Below the pieces are notes generated by a model, which saw only the letters and a list, made by a program, of their open reading frames with translations, did no database searches and had not been told where the DNA came from. From DATBLE01 sp036555585 (lineage in GTDB: Bacteria > Actinomycetota > Thermoleophilia > Gaiellales > Gaiellaceae), in assembly GCA_036555585.1 (NCBI GenBank), contig DATBLE010000009.1, positions 1 to 64,000 on the forward strand: DNA of 64,000 nucleotides, written 5' to 3'. The translations under genes and the position numbers were made by a program. Shown here in pieces: positions 48,525 through 57,347 of this stretch. How positions within the stretch are numbered: the stretch's first letter is position 1; each line of letters opens with the position of its first letter.

Positions 48525-49385
48525 GTGAGCGATGTCGCCGTGATCGCGGGCTACGCCCTGCGGGAGAGCATGCGTCGCAAGGTCTTCCTGATCGTGCTGC
48601 TCCTCTCGGCGGCCTTCCTGGCCCTGTACGGGATCGGCGTCTGGCGGGCCTTCCGGGACACGGCCGGGTTCGTCGCGCCCGACCAGATCGGCCTCGACCC
48701 GACCGTCGTCACCGGCGCGACCGTGCTCGGGCTGGCGATGTTCGCCACGCTCTTCCTCGGCACGGTGCTGGCGATCTTCCTGACGCTCGGAGCCGTGCGC
48801 GGCGACGCCGAGCGCGGGCTGCTCCAGCCGCTCGTCGTGCGTCCTCTCGGCCGCAGTACCCTGCTGCTCTCGCGCTTCCTGGCCGCCGCCGGCGTCTGCG
48901 CGTCCTACGTCGCCGTCCTCTTCGCGATCGAGACGATCACGACCGGGCTGATCGGGGGCTGGTGGCCGGACGACGTCGTCGCCGCCGGCGCCGAGCTCGC
49001 GTTCGCCGTCGTGATCGTGGTCGCCCTCTCGCTGCTCGGCTCGATCTTCCTGACGGCGACCGCGAACGGGATCGCCGTGTTCATGATCTTCGGCGGCGGG
49101 CTCGTCGCCGGCCTGCTCGCGCAGATCGGCCGGGCGATCGGCTCGGACACCCTGCGCTCGATCGGCCGGTGGACGTCGTGGGCTCTCCCCTTCGAGGCGC
49201 TCTACCAGGACGCGCTGCACGTGATCACCTCCGGAACGACCGGCTTCGAGCGCTTCGCGCTGGAGCTCGGGCCGTTCGGCGGCTCTGCGGGCGGCGGGGC
49301 CGGCGTGGTGCTCTGGGCGGCCGCCTACCTCGTGCTCGTCGGCGCCGCTGCCCTGGCCGCGTTCGGGCGGCGCGACCTGCCGTAG
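48525..49385 (+). CDS. ABC-2 type transporter permease
   Basis: 286 residues with about six TM helices (VFLIVLLLSAAFLALYGIGVW, GATVLGLAMFATLFLGTVLAIFLTL, GVCASYVAVLFAIETITTGLI and others). DAERGLLQPLVVRPLGRSTLLLSRF is the cytoplasmic coupling segment typical of NosY-like permeases. It partners the ATPase at 47599; the 95-base gap between them holds a palindromic repeat. GTG 48525. Confidence 0.88.
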   Translation: MSDVAVIAGYALRESMRRKVFLIVLLLSAAFLALYGIGVWRAFRDTAGFVAPDQIGLDPTVVTGATVLGLAMFATLFLGTVLAIFLTLGAVRGDAERGLLQPLVVRPLGRSTLLLSRFLAAAGVCASYVAVLFAIETITTGLIGGWWPDDVVAAGAELAFAVVIVVALSLLGSIFLTATANGIAVFMIFGGGLVAGLLAQIGRAIGSDTLRSIGRWTSWALPFEALYQDALHVITSGTTGFERFALELGPFGGSAGGGAGVVLWAAAYLVLVGAAALAAFGRRDLP

Positions 49386-49474
49386 GTCCGAGGCCTATCG
49401 GGGGCGAGGAGATGGAAGACCTCGTCATGGTCCTCGAGCGCGACGACGCGCCCGGCTCCGACCCCGGGGTGCGC

Positions 49475-50248
49475 CTAGAAGTCGGTCGCCTCGACCGGCG
49501 CGTCCCGGGCCGCGCGCCAGCGCGGCTCGAAGAACGTCGCGAGCCCGATCGAGAGCACGTAGAGCAGGACGAGCGGGATGACCGAGAGGATCGTCGTCAC
49601 GGGATCGACGCCGGGGAGGATCACGCCGATCACGACCATGACGAAGACGCCCACGCGCCAGGTCCGCCGCAGCATCGCCGCGGTCATGATCCGCAGCCGG
49701 ACGAGTCCGAGCACGAACACCGGCACCTCGAACGCCAGCGCCACGCCGATCAGCACGAACGTGACGAACCGGTAGTAGTCCTTCGCGCGCAGCAGGATCT
49801 GGAAGTGCGACGAGTCGTAGTTCGTCAGGAAGTGGATCGCGGGCGGGAGCACGACCCAGTAGCCGAAGGCGAGGCCGCCGAGCCCGAGCACCGCGGCGAA
49901 GGCGACCAGCATCGCCATCGAGCGCTGGTAGTGCTCCGAGAAGGCGGGAGCGAGGAACGCCCACAGCTGCCAGAAGACGATCGGCAGGGCGATCACCAAC
50001 GCGGCCCAGAGGCTGACCCAGATCGAGGTCGAGAACGGCTCGATCGGGCTGAAGGTCGCCGGCTTCTTCAGGTTGTCCGGCAGGGGCCGGTTCAGCCAGT
50101 CGAGGATGTGGCCGTGGAAGACGTACGTGACGATGAACGCGACCAGGATCGCCCCGAGCGCGATGAAGAGGCGAGTACGCAGCTCGCCGAGATGCTCGAC
50201 GAGCGTCGCCTCCTCGCCGTGGCGGAGACGCCGCGGATACAGCCTCAT
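49475..50248 (-). CDS. tatC: Sec-independent protein translocase TatC
   Basis: Receptor subunit for twin-arginine signal peptides. 257 residues with six TM helices. VEHLGELRTRLFIAL at the N-terminus, PFSTSIWVSLWAALVIALPIVFWQLWAFLAP and ILPGVDPVTTILSVIPLVLLYVLSIGLA are diagnostic. It lies three bases downstream of tatA in the same operon. Confidence 0.96.
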   Translation of the reverse strand: MRLYPRRLRHGEEATLVEHLGELRTRLFIALGAILVAFIVTYVFHGHILDWLNRPLPDNLKKPATFSPIEPFSTSIWVSLWAALVIALPIVFWQLWAFLAPAFSEHYQRSMAMLVAFAAVLGLGGLAFGYWVVLPPAIHFLTNYDSSHFQILLRAKDYYRFVTFVLIGVALAFEVPVFVLGLVRLRIMTAAMLRRTWRVGVFVMVVIGVILPGVDPVTTILSVIPLVLLYVLSIGLATFFEPRWRAARDAPVEATDF

Positions 50249-50251
50249 CGG

Positions 50252-50449
50252 CTAGTTCGAGGGCGGCGTGCTGTCGTCGGCGGAAGGCGGATGGAGCTCG
50301 GGCTTGTCGTCCTTGCCGCTGATCGAGTCCTTGAACTCGCGCATGCCCCGGCCGAGCGACTTGCCCATCTCGGGGAGGCGCTTCGGCCCGAACACGAGCA
50401 GCGCCACGATCAGGATGACCACCAGGCCCGTGATTCCGATTTCCGGCAT
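50252..50449 (-). CDS. tatA: Twin-arginine translocase subunit TatA
   Basis: 65 residues: one N-terminal TM (ITGLVVILIVALLV), the hinge FGPKRLPEMGKSLGRGMREFK and a charged tail. This is the pore-forming TatA/E type rather than TatB (short tail). ATG 50449 is exactly six bases after TAGGCT, so it is probably leaderless. Confidence 0.95.
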   Translation of the reverse strand: MPEIGITGLVVILIVALLVFGPKRLPEMGKSLGRGMREFKDSISGKDDKPELHPPSADDSTPPSN

Positions 50450-50455
50450 GTGCCA

Positions 50456-50506
50456 AGCCTAGCGCGTTTGGGGGTGCATCGGCTGGATTTCCGGCTTGGC
50501 TAGACT
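50456..50506. promoter_or_regulatory. Divergent leaderless promoters for tatA and sufC
   Basis: Minus strand: TAGGCT (50461-50456) plus six bases to ATG 50449. Plus strand: TAGACT (50501-50506) plus six bases to ATG 50513. There is no ribosome site for either gene. Confidence 0.55.
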
Positions 50507-50512
50507 AGAGCG

Positions 50513-51292
50513 ATGGCATTGCTGGAGATCAGGAACCTCCACGTCTCCCACGAGGAGACCGGCAAGGAGATCGTCAAGGGGGTCGACCTCGCGATCGACG
50601 CCGACCAGGTGCACGCGGTCATGGGGCCGAACGGCTCGGGGAAGTCGACGCTTGCCTACGCGCTGATGGGTCATCCGGCGTACGCGGTCACCGAGGGCGA
50701 GATCCTCTTCGAGGGCGAGAACCTCGTCGAGCTCGAGGCGGACGAGCGCGCCCAGCGCGGCCTCTTCCTCGCCTTCCAGTACCCGCATGCGGTCCCGGGC
50801 GTGACCGTGACGAACTTCCTCCGCTCGTCGATCAACGCGATCCGCAAGGCGCGCGCGGGCCAGGAAGATCCCATCCCGATCCCGGAGTTCCGCAAGGAGT
50901 TGCTCGCTCGCATGGAGGAGCTGAACGTTTCGCGCGAGCTCGCCCAGCGGTACATCAACGACGGGTTCTCGGGTGGCGAGCGGAAGAAGATGGAGATGCT
51001 GCAGCTGGCGATGCTCAAGCCGCGCCTGGCGGTGCTCGACGAGACCGACACCGGGCTCGACATCGATGCGCTCAAGGTGGTCGGCAACGGGGTCAGCCGG
51101 CTCGTCGGGCCAGAGATGGGCGCGCTGGTGATCACGCACTTCCCGCGTGTGCTCAACTACATCAAGCCCAACTTCGTCCATGTGTTCGCCGACGGCCGGA
51201 TCGTGGCCGAGGGCGGGCCGGAGCTGGCGCAGCAGCTCGAGGCCGAGGGCTACAGGGCGTTCATCCCCGAGCTGGAAGAGGCGACAGCGTGA
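50513..51292 (+). CDS. sufC: Fe-S cluster assembly ATPase SufC
   Basis: ABC-type ATPase that drives the SufBCD scaffold. 259 residues. Walker A MGPNGSGKSTLAYALMGHPAY, the Suf-specific LFLAFQYPHAVPGVT, signature FSGGERKKMEMLQLAML and the diagnostic Walker B VLDETDTGLDIDAL are all intact. First gene of the suf locus; GTGA overlap with sufB. Confidence 0.97.
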   Translation: MALLEIRNLHVSHEETGKEIVKGVDLAIDADQVHAVMGPNGSGKSTLAYALMGHPAYAVTEGEILFEGENLVELEADERAQRGLFLAFQYPHAVPGVTVTNFLRSSINAIRKARAGQEDPIPIPEFRKELLARMEELNVSRELAQRYINDGFSGGERKKMEMLQLAMLKPRLAVLDETDTGLDIDALKVVGNGVSRLVGPEMGALVITHFPRVLNYIKPNFVHVFADGRIVAEGGPELAQQLEAEGYRAFIPELEEATA

Positions 51293-52704
51293 GCGAGAAG
51301 ACCGAGACCCAGGTCGTCGCCGAGATCGGCGCCGACTACAAGTACGGCTTCCACGATCCGGAGAACTACTTCTTCAAGTCCGGCCGCGGGCTCTCCCGCG
51401 AGGTGGTCGAGGCGATCTCGGCGCACAAGGACGAGCCCGACTGGATGCGGAAGTTCCGGCTGAAGTCGCTCGAGTTCTTCGAGGCCCGTCCGCTGCCGCG
51501 CTGGGGCGGCGACATGAGCGGGATCGACTTCGACAACATCTACTACTACATCCGCCCGACCGAGAAGCAGGCCTCGTCCTGGGAGGACCTGCCGCCCGAC
51601 ATCAAGCAGACCTGGGACCGGCTGGGCATCCCCGAGGCCGAGCGCAAGTTCCTCGCCGGCGTCGGCGCGCAGTACGAGAGCGAGGTCGTCTACCACAAGC
51701 TCCAGGCCGACCTCGAGTCGAAGGGCGTGATCTTCCTCGACATGGATTCGGGCCTGCGCGAGCACGAGGAGCTCGTCAAGCAGCATTTCGGCAAGGTGAT
51801 CCCGCAGAACGACAACAAGTTCGCCGCGCTCAACTCGGCGGTCTGGTCCGGCGGGTCGTTCATCTACGTGCCTCCCGGCGTCTCGATCGAGATGCCGCTC
51901 CAGGCCTACTTCCGCATCAACGCCGAGAACATGGGCCAGTTCGAGCGCACGCTGATCATCGTCGACGAGGGCGCGTACGTGCACTACGTCGAGGGCTGCA
52001 CGGCCCCGATCTACTCGTCCGACTCGCTGCACTCGGCCGTGGTCGAGATCATCGTCAAGCCGGGCGGGCGCTGCCGGTACACGACGATCCAGAACTGGTC
52101 GACGAACGTCTACAACCTCGTCACGAAGCGGGCGGTCGCCTACGAGAACGCGACCATGGAGTGGGTCGACGGCAACCTCGGCTCGAAGCTGACGATGAAG
52201 TATCCCGCGATCTGGCTGATGGGCGAGGGGGCCCACGGCGAGGTGCTCTCGATCGCGTTCGCCGGGTCCGGCCAGCACCAGGACGCCGGCGGCAAGGCCG
52301 TCCACGTCGCGCCGAACACCTCGTCGGTGATCACCTCGAAGTCGATCTCGAAGAACGGCGGCCGCGCCGGCTACCGCGGGCTGCTCGAGGTCGCCAAGGG
52401 CGCGCACGGCTCGCGGTCGAAGGTCGTCTGCGACGCGCTGATCCTCGACGAGGAGTCGCGCTCCGACACCTACCCCTACATCCGCATCGACGAGAACGAC
52501 GTCGACATCGGCCACGAGGCGACCGTGTCCAAGATCGGCGAGGAGCAGCTCTTCTACCTGATGTCCCGAGGGCTCTCCGAGGCCGAGGCGTCCGCGATGA
52601 TCGTCTCCGGCTTCGTCGAGCCGATCACGAAAGAGCTGCCGCTCGAGTACGCGGTCGAGATGAACCGGCTGATCCAGCTGCAGATGGAAGGCTCTGTTGG
52701 CTGA
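51289..52704 (+). CDS. sufB: Fe-S cluster assembly scaffold SufB
   Basis: 471 residues. GLSREVVEAISAHKDEPDWMRKFRLK near the N-terminus, VPPGVSIEMPLQAYFRIN, YVHYVEGCTAPIYSSDSLHSAVVEI and NCSTNVYNLVTKRA-like NWSTNVYNLVTKR follow. The final LFYLMSRGLSEAEASAMIVSGFVEPI is the shared SufB/SufD signature. It assembles nascent clusters with SufC and SufD. A perfect 10-bp hairpin follows directly after the stop. Confidence 0.97.
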   Translation: MSEKTETQVVAEIGADYKYGFHDPENYFFKSGRGLSREVVEAISAHKDEPDWMRKFRLKSLEFFEARPLPRWGGDMSGIDFDNIYYYIRPTEKQASSWEDLPPDIKQTWDRLGIPEAERKFLAGVGAQYESEVVYHKLQADLESKGVIFLDMDSGLREHEELVKQHFGKVIPQNDNKFAALNSAVWSGGSFIYVPPGVSIEMPLQAYFRINAENMGQFERTLIIVDEGAYVHYVEGCTAPIYSSDSLHSAVVEIIVKPGGRCRYTTIQNWSTNVYNLVTKRAVAYENATMEWVDGNLGSKLTMKYPAIWLMGEGAHGEVLSIAFAGSGQHQDAGGKAVHVAPNTSSVITSKSISKNGGRAGYRGLLEVAKGAHGSRSKVVCDALILDEESRSDTYPYIRIDENDVDIGHEATVSKIGEEQLFYLMSRGLSEAEASAMIVSGFVEPITKELPLEYAVEMNRLIQLQMEGSVG

Positions 52705-52705
52705 C

Positions 52706-52727
52706 GGAAATCGGCGAGCCGATTTCC
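52706..52727 (+). terminator. Perfect hairpin immediately after sufB
   Basis: GGAAATCGGC and GCCGATTTCC pair over 10 bp around GA, two bases after the sufB stop. No T-tract follows, and the suf genes continue. It may act as an attenuator or mRNA stabiliser that sets different sufB and sufD levels. Confidence 0.45.
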
Positions 52728-52745
52728 GAGGTGTCGGCTGAGGCC

Positions 52746-53111
52746 GTGATCGTCGAGCGCACGGATTTCGTCTCCGTGCCGGTCACGGATCTCGAGCGGT
52801 CGACGGCGTGGTACCGCGACACGCTCGGGCTCGAGCAGATCGGGAAGCTGGAGTTCCCCGAGTTCCAGCTCGGCGAGAACGTCAGCCTGTACCTCCTGGA
52901 CCCGACGAAGATCGGGCGGGAGTTCACCGGCCCCCACACGGCGTCGATCGCGCTCCGCGTCCCGGACGTCGAGGCGGCTCGCACCGAGCTCGTCTCCAGG
53001 GGCGTCGAGGTGGCCGACACCTACGACACCGGTGTCTGCCACATGGCCGTCCTCCACGACCCCGACGGCAACACGCTGATGCTCCACCGCCGCTACGCCC
53101 CGCGCGACTGA
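52746..53111 (+). CDS. VOC-family (glyoxalase/bleomycin-resistance fold) protein, single domain
   Basis: 121 residues. VERTDFVSVPVTDLERSTAWYRDTLGLEQIG opens the fold and DTGVCHMAVLHDPDGNTLMLHRRYAP closes it, the standard beta-alpha-beta3 pattern with a metal Glu replaced or absent. GTG 52746 (with TGAGG upstream) is used. GTG 52731 and CTG 52701 (CTGA overlap with sufB) are alternatives. It lies between sufB and sufD; function unknown. Confidence 0.83.
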   Translation: MIVERTDFVSVPVTDLERSTAWYRDTLGLEQIGKLEFPEFQLGENVSLYLLDPTKIGREFTGPHTASIALRVPDVEAARTELVSRGVEVADTYDTGVCHMAVLHDPDGNTLMLHRRYAPRD

Positions 53112-53112
53112 G

Positions 53113-53874
53113 ATGCGCGTGGAGCACGTCGACTTCATCGCCGTTCCGGTGGACGATCTGCGGGCTGCGGACGCGTTCTACGGGGAGGTGCTCGGGCTCG
53201 CCCGGAACCCGACCTCCTCGGGCGAGCGCTGGGTCGAGTACGAGACCGGCAACCTGACGATCGGGCTCTCGACCTTCGGCGGCGGAATCGGTCTCCGCGT
53301 GCGCGACGTGGACGAGGCGCGCGCAGAGCTCGAGGGCGCCGGCGTCGAGTTCGGCATCGACACGTTCGATTCCGGCGTCTGCAACGGCGCACCGTTCGCC
53401 GACCCGGACGGGAACCGCTTCCTGCTCCATCGGCGGTATGCACCCGCGGAGCGCTTCGAGAAGCCGGCGACCGACGTGGAGCGCACCGACTTCGTCGGCG
53501 TCAACGTGCGCGACCGCTCGGCCGCGGGCGAGTTCTACGGCGGCACGCTCGGCCTCCCGCGGAACCCGCAGTCGAACGACGAGTGGCCGGAGTTCGACGC
53601 CGGGAACGTCGGTCTGATCACCAGTACGCCGGAGCAGAAGGGCGATGAGCGTCACGCGTTCGACGGCGGCTACGAGCCCGAGTTCGCGATCGCGCTTCGA
53701 GTCCCCGATGTGGCTGCGTCGATGGATCGCCTCCGCGCGGGCGGAGTCGAGTTCATGTTCCCCGAGGTCTACGACACCGGGGTTTGCCACATGGCGTTCT
53801 TCGCGGATCCCGACGGGAACGCGTTCGTCCTCCACCACCGATACGCGGCGTATCCGGACGGAAGCACGCCCTGA
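53113..53874 (+). CDS. Two-domain VOC-family protein
   Basis: 253 residues containing two VOC units (about 1-113 and 118-245). They have matching openings (VDFIAVPVDDLRAADAFYGEVLGL and TDFVGVNVRDRSAAGEFYGGTLGL) and closings (DSGVCNGAPFADPDGNRFLLHRRYAP and DTGVCHMAFFADPDGNAFVLHHRYA). It resembles the single-domain neighbour at 52746, so local duplication is likely. ATG 53113 follows the previous stop by one base. Substrate unknown. Confidence 0.85.
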   Translation: MRVEHVDFIAVPVDDLRAADAFYGEVLGLARNPTSSGERWVEYETGNLTIGLSTFGGGIGLRVRDVDEARAELEGAGVEFGIDTFDSGVCNGAPFADPDGNRFLLHRRYAPAERFEKPATDVERTDFVGVNVRDRSAAGEFYGGTLGLPRNPQSNDEWPEFDAGNVGLITSTPEQKGDERHAFDGGYEPEFAIALRVPDVAASMDRLRAGGVEFMFPEVYDTGVCHMAFFADPDGNAFVLHHRYAAYPDGSTP

Positions 53875-55058
53875 TGCCCGCCGATCGCTCCCAGCTGCTC
53901 GAGCGCTACCGCGAGCTGCCCCTGCCGGACACGTCGCAGGAGGCCTGGCGGTTCACCGACCTGAGGGACTTCGACCCGGACGCCTTCGTCCAGAACGGCC
54001 ACTCCGTACCTATCGGGACTGTCCCCATGCTCGACATCGACGTGGCCGGGTTGGCCGTCGTCGGCGAGGAGGGGATCGAGATCGAGCGCGCGCCGGACGG
54101 AATCGTCTTCGAGCCGCTGGCCGAGCACGAGCTGCTCGGCACGCTCGTCGGCGCGGACGACAAGTTCACCGCCCACAACGCCGCGAGCTGGCGGCACGGC
54201 CTGCTCGTCCGCGTGCCGAAGGGCGTCGAGCTCGACCAGCCGCTGTACGTCCGGATCGCGAACTCCTCATCCGACGGGTCGCTGTTCTGGCGCCTGCTCG
54301 TGGTCGCCGAGGAGCGCGCGCGGTTCAGCCTGATCGAGGAGTACGCGTCGGCCTCGCCGGACCTCGCCGCCTACACCAATGCCGCGGTCGAGCTGTTCGT
54401 CGAGCAGGGAGCCAAGCTGGAGTACGTCTCGCTGCAGAACCTCTCGCGGGGGACGTGGCACTTCGCCACCCACCACGCGCGAGTGGAGCGCGACGCCGAG
54501 CTCGACTGGGTCGCCGGCGGCTTCGGCTCCCGGAAGGGCAAGACGCGGATCCAGAACGACCTCGCCGGCCAGGGCGCGACCTCGCGCGTCACGGGCGCCT
54601 ACTTCGCCGACGGCGAGCAGCACCTCGACTACGACACCTTTCAGGAGCACATGGCGCCGAGCACGACCTCCGACTTCGCCTTCAAGGGCGCGCTCCGCGA
54701 CCAGGCGACGACCGTCTGGCGGGGGATGATCCGGGTCGAGCACGAGGCGCAGAGGACGAACGCCTACCAGGAGAACCGCAACCTGCTCCTCTCGGAGCGT
54801 GCGCACGCCGACTCGATCCCGGGCCTGGAGATCCTCGCCAACGACGTCCGCTGCACGCACGGGGCGACGCTCGGCCAGGTCGACCGCGAGCAGCTCTTCT
54901 ACCTGATGTCGCGCGGCCTCTCCCGCTCGGAGGCCGAGCGCCTGATCGTCCGCGGCTTCTTCCAGGACGTCCTCGACCGGATCGAGCTCGAGCCGGTGCG
55001 CGAGGCGCTCGCCGAGGCGCTGGAGAACCGGATTCCTGCGGCGGCTGCAGCCTCGTAG
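53874..55058 (+). CDS. sufD: Fe-S cluster assembly protein SufD
   Basis: 394 residues. The N-terminal helical part (YRELPLPDTSQEAWRFTDLRDFD) is typical of SufD, followed by the beta-helix core and the C-terminal signature ANDVRCTHGATLGQVDREQLFYLMSRGLSRSEAERLIVRGFF. ATG 53874 overlaps the preceding stop as TGATG. An 11-base REP-type palindrome (54015-54025) is read through as IGTVP. The next suf genes are 5 kb away, beyond an opposing MoxR cluster. Confidence 0.95.
   Translation: MPADRSQLLERYRELPLPDTSQEAWRFTDLRDFDPDAFVQNGHSVPIGTVPMLDIDVAGLAVVGEEGIEIERAPDGIVFEPLAEHELLGTLVGADDKFTAHNAASWRHGLLVRVPKGVELDQPLYVRIANSSSDGSLFWRLLVVAEERARFSLIEEYASASPDLAAYTNAAVELFVEQGAKLEYVSLQNLSRGTWHFATHHARVERDAELDWVAGGFGSRKGKTRIQNDLAGQGATSRVTGAYFADGEQHLDYDTFQEHMAPSTTSDFAFKGALRDQATTVWRGMIRVEHEAQRTNAYQENRNLLLSERAHADSIPGLEILANDVRCTHGATLGQVDREQLFYLMSRGLSRSEAERLIVRGFFQDVLDRIELEPVREALAEALENRIPAAAAAS
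54015..54025. repeat. REP-type palindrome GGGAC-T-GTCCC inside sufD
   Basis: It is the same 11-base core as each arm of the hairpin in the epimerase gene (18866-18895). It lies in a variable N-terminal part of SufD. Confidence 0.5.
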
Positions 55059-55063
55059 GGCTG

Positions 55064-56017
55064 CTAGGGATCGCGCCGCCAGAGTAAGAACGCCAGCGGC
55101 ACGATCGCCGCCAGCGCGGCGTAGGGAGCGAGCTCGACCCGCTCCGGCCGGCCGGTCGGCGTCGACGGGCCGGTTCCGAGCCAGCGGCGGGCGCGGCGCT
55201 CGGCCGCGGAAAGCTTCGACTCGTCGACGACGCCGAGGCCCCTTGCCGTCAACAGGCGCAGCGGCGGCAGCGACCGGGGGTCGGGCCGGTACCGCTCGGC
55301 CTTGCCGTTCGTGTACACGCGTTCGCCCGCGTGCCAGAAGCGCACGACGAGCAGGCCGACGCGGCCGAGGGCGAGCTGGGTAGCGACCGCGGCGGGGTTG
55401 TACAGGCTGCTCTCGCCGTCGGTGAGCAGGATGGCGAGCCGGCGCCTGGAGTCCCTGGGGAAGTAGCCGGCGGTGGCCAGCTGGCTGAGCACGTCGAACG
55501 TCGTCGCCACGCCGTGCATGTGCGTTCCGACCTCGGGCGGGGGCCGCTCGATCCCGATCGACTCCTGCAGCACGCTCGAGAACACCGAGTGGTTCGCAGT
55601 GGGGAAGAGAACCGGCAGCGGGCGGTCGGTGAGCGAAGCGATCCCCGCGGGGACGTCCGCCAGCGCCGACTGGATCTGCGCAGTGGCCGAAACCGCCCGC
55701 GCGAGCCGTGTCGGGCCGCCCTCGGTGCGGGCCAGCATCGAGCGGCTGACGTCGATCACGAAGAAGATCTGGGCGTCGGTTCGGATCCGTCCGGTCGCGC
55801 TCGTCCGGATCGCAGGCCGCGCCGTCGCTGCGGCCAGGAGGCAGATCGCGACGACGGCGGCGACGGCTGCGCCCGCGCGTGCGCCGACCCCGGGGAGGGG
55901 CAGGCGCAGCAGCCGGCGCACCCGGTCGTCGCGGCGCCCGCGGAGCACAGCTGCGGCGATCGGGATCAGGGCGGCACAGGCGACGAGCCAGCCGAGCGGC
56001 GTCAGGAACTCGACCAT
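55064..56017 (-). CDS. BatA-like VWA-domain membrane protein (cluster B)
   Basis: 317 residues with the same plan as its paralogue at 29859: two N-terminal TMs (TPLGWLVACAALIPIAAAVL, AAVAAVVAICLLAAATA), a VWA domain with MIDAS FVIDVSRSM, ASLTDRPLPVLFPTA and LAILLTDGESS, and a final TM (YAALAAIVPLAFLLW). ATG 56017 overlaps the previous stop as TGATG, exactly as in cluster A. Its 3' end faces sufD with six bases between stops. Confidence 0.87.
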   Translation of the reverse strand: MVEFLTPLGWLVACAALIPIAAAVLRGRRDDRVRRLLRLPLPGVGARAGAAVAAVVAICLLAAATARPAIRTSATGRIRTDAQIFFVIDVSRSMLARTEGGPTRLARAVSATAQIQSALADVPAGIASLTDRPLPVLFPTANHSVFSSVLQESIGIERPPPEVGTHMHGVATTFDVLSQLATAGYFPRDSRRRLAILLTDGESSLYNPAAVATQLALGRVGLLVVRFWHAGERVYTNGKAERYRPDPRSLPPLRLLTARGLGVVDESKLSAAERRARRWLGTGPSTPTGRPERVELAPYAALAAIVPLAFLLWRRDP

Positions 56018-56517
56018 CAGTACCCCGTGCCGGGCGCTCCCGCCGAGGGGCCGCCCTTGTGCTTGCGGATCTGCTTCGGCTTGCCCTGCGCGATCGGGTG
56101 ACCTGAGGCCCTCGCCCGCGCGAGCAGCAGCTCGAGGTCGTAGGCAGCGTCGTCGTTCCCACGGTCGAGGCCGACGGCATACCGGAGGGATCGCGCCGCC
56201 TCGACCATCATCGCCTGGCGCTGCGTCGGGTCGGCGGCGGCGTTCCGGATCTGCAGCAACCCGGCCAGCATCGCGGCCCGCGAGCGATTCGCCGCCTGCC
56301 CCGACCGCGCGAGGCCGAGGAAGAGCAGCGACGCCCGGTTCCGCTCGTGCAGCGCGGGCAGCTCCGCCTTCGTCGATTCCGCCCTGCGGGCGGCTGCGAG
56401 TGCCTGCGTCCAGCGATCCCGGCCTCCGTGCGGCCGCCGCCCGAGCGTGTCGTACGCGACGAGGCCGCAGACTGCGGCCACCGCGAGCAGCGCGGCGATT
56501 GCGGCCGCCCGTCTCAC
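56017..56517 (-). CDS. Small membrane-anchored helical protein ending APGTGY (cluster B)
   Basis: 166 residues: an N-terminal TM (AAAIAALLAVAAVCGLVAY) and a helical region (EARRAESTKAELPALHERNRAS-like, then SLRYAVGLDRGNDDAAYDLELLLARARA). The basic tail ends GGPSAGAPGTGY. It is the counterpart of 30824-31450, and the C-terminal APG(S/T)GY is the part that best survives between the two. GTG with GTGA overlap to the VWA gene. Confidence 0.75.
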   Translation of the reverse strand: MRRAAAIAALLAVAAVCGLVAYDTLGRRPHGGRDRWTQALAAARRAESTKAELPALHERNRASLLFLGLARSGQAANRSRAAMLAGLLQIRNAAADPTQRQAMMVEAARSLRYAVGLDRGNDDAAYDLELLLARARASGHPIAQGKPKQIRKHKGGPSAGAPGTGY

Positions 56518-57347
56518 CGGATCGCCCCCCAGCGGAGCGAGCGGCCGGCGAGCTGGTCGGCCCCGAGCACCAGCGCCAGCAGCGCGGCAGCGCCCGCCAG
56601 CGCAAGCGGGAACCCGACCGCCTCGGTCGCCGGGCGGCGCGGCGGACGAACCGGCAGCGGGCGCTCGAAGCGCGCGGGGCCCTCGAGCCGCCGGAACCAC
56701 CGCAGGTCGGCGGAGAGCGCGTTCGGCAGCGGCAGGATCTTCACGCCGATCCCGGCCCGGTCGAGCGCGATCAGCTGGCGCTTCGTCGCCCCGGCGTCGG
56801 TGACGGGGTTGCCGAGGTCGCTGATCAGCAGCACCGACCCGTGCACTCGGTCGCGGCGCAGCGCAGCGCGGGCGGCCGCGAGGCCGGCCGAGATGCGTGT
56901 GCCGCCGCTGAAGCTCGGGCGCCACGGGTTCGAGTCGAGCTGTGGCAGCCGGTAGGGGCCGGCCGTCGACCTCTTCGCCGGGGCGAACGACCGGGCGAAC
57001 GGCAGGAGCTGGGCCGCCGGCGTCGTGGGCGGCAGCGTCTCCTGCGCGGTGTCGGAGAACAGAATCAGGCCGGCGCGGCCGCCGGCGCGGGCGAGCCGCG
57101 TGAGCGCCGCCCCGGCCGCCCGTGAGGACGAGTCGACGCTGCCGGAGACGTCGAGGACGATCTCGGTGCTCGCCCCGCCGCGCGCCGCGCCGGCAACGGC
57201 CGGGCCCGGGCTCCGGGCGGCGAGCAGCACCGCTGCTCCGAGCAACAGGAGGGAAGCGACGGTCAGCGCCGCTCGCAGCCGGCGCGAGCGGGTCGTCGCC
57301 GGGCGCAGCAGCGCCGCGTCGGCGACCGGCAGCCGCCTCGTGCTCAC
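56514..57347 (-). CDS. VWA-domain membrane protein (cluster B)
   Basis: 277 residues. TM (LRAALTVASLLLLGAAVLLAA), VWA domain with MIDAS VLDVSGSVDSSSR, LILFSDTAQETLPPT, FSGGTRISAGLAAARAAL and VLLISDLGNPVTD, then a C-terminal TM (VGFPLALAGAAALLALVLGA). NPWRPSFSGGTRIS parallels NPWRATFSAGTRIS in cluster A. GTG 57347, GTGA overlap. Confidence 0.86.
   Translation of the reverse strand: MSTRRLPVADAALLRPATTRSRRLRAALTVASLLLLGAAVLLAARSPGPAVAGAARGGASTEIVLDVSGSVDSSSRAAGAALTRLARAGGRAGLILFSDTAQETLPPTTPAAQLLPFARSFAPAKRSTAGPYRLPQLDSNPWRPSFSGGTRISAGLAAARAALRRDRVHGSVLLISDLGNPVTDAGATKRQLIALDRAGIGVKILPLPNALSADLRWFRRLEGPARFERPLPVRPPRRPATEAVGFPLALAGAAALLALVLGADQLAGRSLRWGAIR

Noticed and set aside
49386..49474. 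Small ORF beginning ATG 49411 (MEDLVMVLERDDAPGSD)
   Set aside because: The frame runs antisense through tatC with typical shadow composition, and there is no ribosome site or -10 box.
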